Shown: positions 4,928 through 5,412 of the stretch, piece by piece
How positions within the stretch are numbered: position 1 is the stretch's first letter
How the letters are laid out: each line of letters begins with the position of its first letter
DNA from: Herpetosiphonaceae bacterium
GTDB lineage: Bacteria > Chloroflexota > Chloroflexia > Chloroflexales > Kallotenuaceae
DNA: 5,412 nucleotides
Direction: 5' to 3'
Assembly (NCBI GenBank): GCA_030147335.1
Contig: JASKZZ010000554.1
Coordinates: forward strand, 1 to 5,412
Program-made: the position numbers and the translations under genes
Notes under the pieces: model-generated
Databases searched by the model: none
What the model was told of the DNA's origin: nothing
Seen by the model: only the letters and a program-made list of their open reading frames with translations

Positions 4928-5412
4928 GCTGACACCGTCCGCTCACGGGCGCGTTTCCGGCTTATGGAGCGCCAAATATCCCAGATCAGCAGCACCGTGA
5001 ACAGCGTTGCCATGATATAGATTTGTACCAGCACAACTTGGAGCAAACTGTCGTGAAATAGCCATAGCCCGACAACCTGCGCGACACCCGCGACAACTGC
5101 TGGGATGCTACCGCCACCATCGCCGATTGACAGGCGATAGTTGATCACGACGTTTGCCAGCGCGTACAGCATGGTTGAGACGGCGTACAGCCACAGCAGC
5201 GGCGCGATGTCAAGATAGGCACTGCCGAACAAGATCTCCACGATCAGTTCAGGGGCGACGAGCGTAGCAGCGATAATCACTGCCGATACAACGCCGACAA
5301 TTCCCAGCGATGCTGCCAGCAGGTGCCGATGGGACTCGCCACGACGGTGCCGCTGAGCTACGATTGGGAACATTACGGTGACGATCGACCATGTCGCGAA
5401 AAATACAATACG
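4924..5412 (-). CDS. Polysaccharide flippase-like membrane protein, C-terminal part (runs off the right edge)
   Basis: The frame is open to the window edge and gives the last 162 residues of a multi-pass membrane protein. The pattern is that of Wzx-like flippases of the MOP/MATE superfamily. The visible part has the end of one membrane segment with MFPIVAQRHRRGES (14-27), a segment at about 33-55, the typical loop PELIVEILFGSAYLDIAPLL (54-73), a helix with LWLYAVSTMLYALANVVINY (73-92), and two more segments at about 104-119 and 123-145. It ends in a basic cytoplasmic tail (RSISRKRARER, 148-158). Family members have 12 to 14 segments and about 400 to 500 residues, so roughly the N-terminal two thirds lie outside the window. 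They move undecaprenyl-linked glycans across the inner membrane. An ATG at 5373 lies inside the conserved core and is not the true start. The stop is fused to the start of the exported-protein gene, so the two are translationally coupled. Confidence 0.87.
   Translation of the reverse strand, partial: RIVFFATWSIVTVMFPIVAQRHRRGESHRHLLAASLGIVGVVSAVIIAATLVAPELIVEILFGSAYLDIAPLLWLYAVSTMLYALANVVINYRLSIGDGGGSIPAVVAGVAQVVGLWLFHDSLLQVVLVQIYIMATLFTVLLIWDIWRSISRKRARERTVSA

Noticed and set aside
5374..5412. Treating the ATG at 5373 as the flippase start
   Set aside because: The frame stays open to the window edge and encodes more membrane-segment sequence (RIVFFATWSIVTV), so the gene begins outside the window.

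Overview
The window holds six genes, all read from the minus strand, so transcription runs from high to low coordinates. Both ends are cut inside genes. The sequence looks bacterial, with mixed GC: about 72% in 2221-2280 but only about 41% in 661-900 by hand count. Protein style, the bacterial PIG-V-type mannosyltransferase and the very compact gene packing would fit a Chloroflexota (Chloroflexia) genome, but that assignment is an inference from general family knowledge, not a search result.

In transcription order: (1) the C-terminal 162 residues of a polysaccharide flippase-like membrane protein (4924-5412, start outside the window); (2) an exported protein with an uncharacterised N-terminal domain, a Pro/Ala/Ser linker and a C-terminal lectin-like beta-sandwich (3776-4927); (3) a multi-pass PIG-V-like (GT76-type) mannosyltransferase (2502-3779); (4) a class I SAM-dependent methyltransferase (1613-2488); (5) an APH/choline-kinase-like small-molecule kinase (481-1602); then a 122-bp non-coding gap with several hairpins; and (6) the first 119 residues of a GAF-domain signalling protein (1-358, running off the left edge).

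Genes 1 to 5 are joined by two 4-base start/stop overlaps and two short gaps of 13 and 10 bases, so they look like one translationally coupled operon. Taken together they suggest an envelope glycan module. The flippase would move a lipid-linked glycan across the membrane. The PIG-V-like enzyme would add mannose, probably from a polyprenyl-phosphate donor on the outer face. The exported protein would bind or process carbohydrate outside the cell. The kinase and methyltransferase would decorate or cap a sugar or lipid head group. The kinase plus methyltransferase pair beside a mannosyltransferase recalls WbdD, the fused kinase-methyltransferase that caps polymannose O-antigens, but this parallel is a hypothesis. 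The GAF gene is probably a separate transcription unit with a regulatory role.

No RNA genes, insertion sequences, CRISPR arrays or origins were seen, and there is no gene-free stretch longer than 300 bases.
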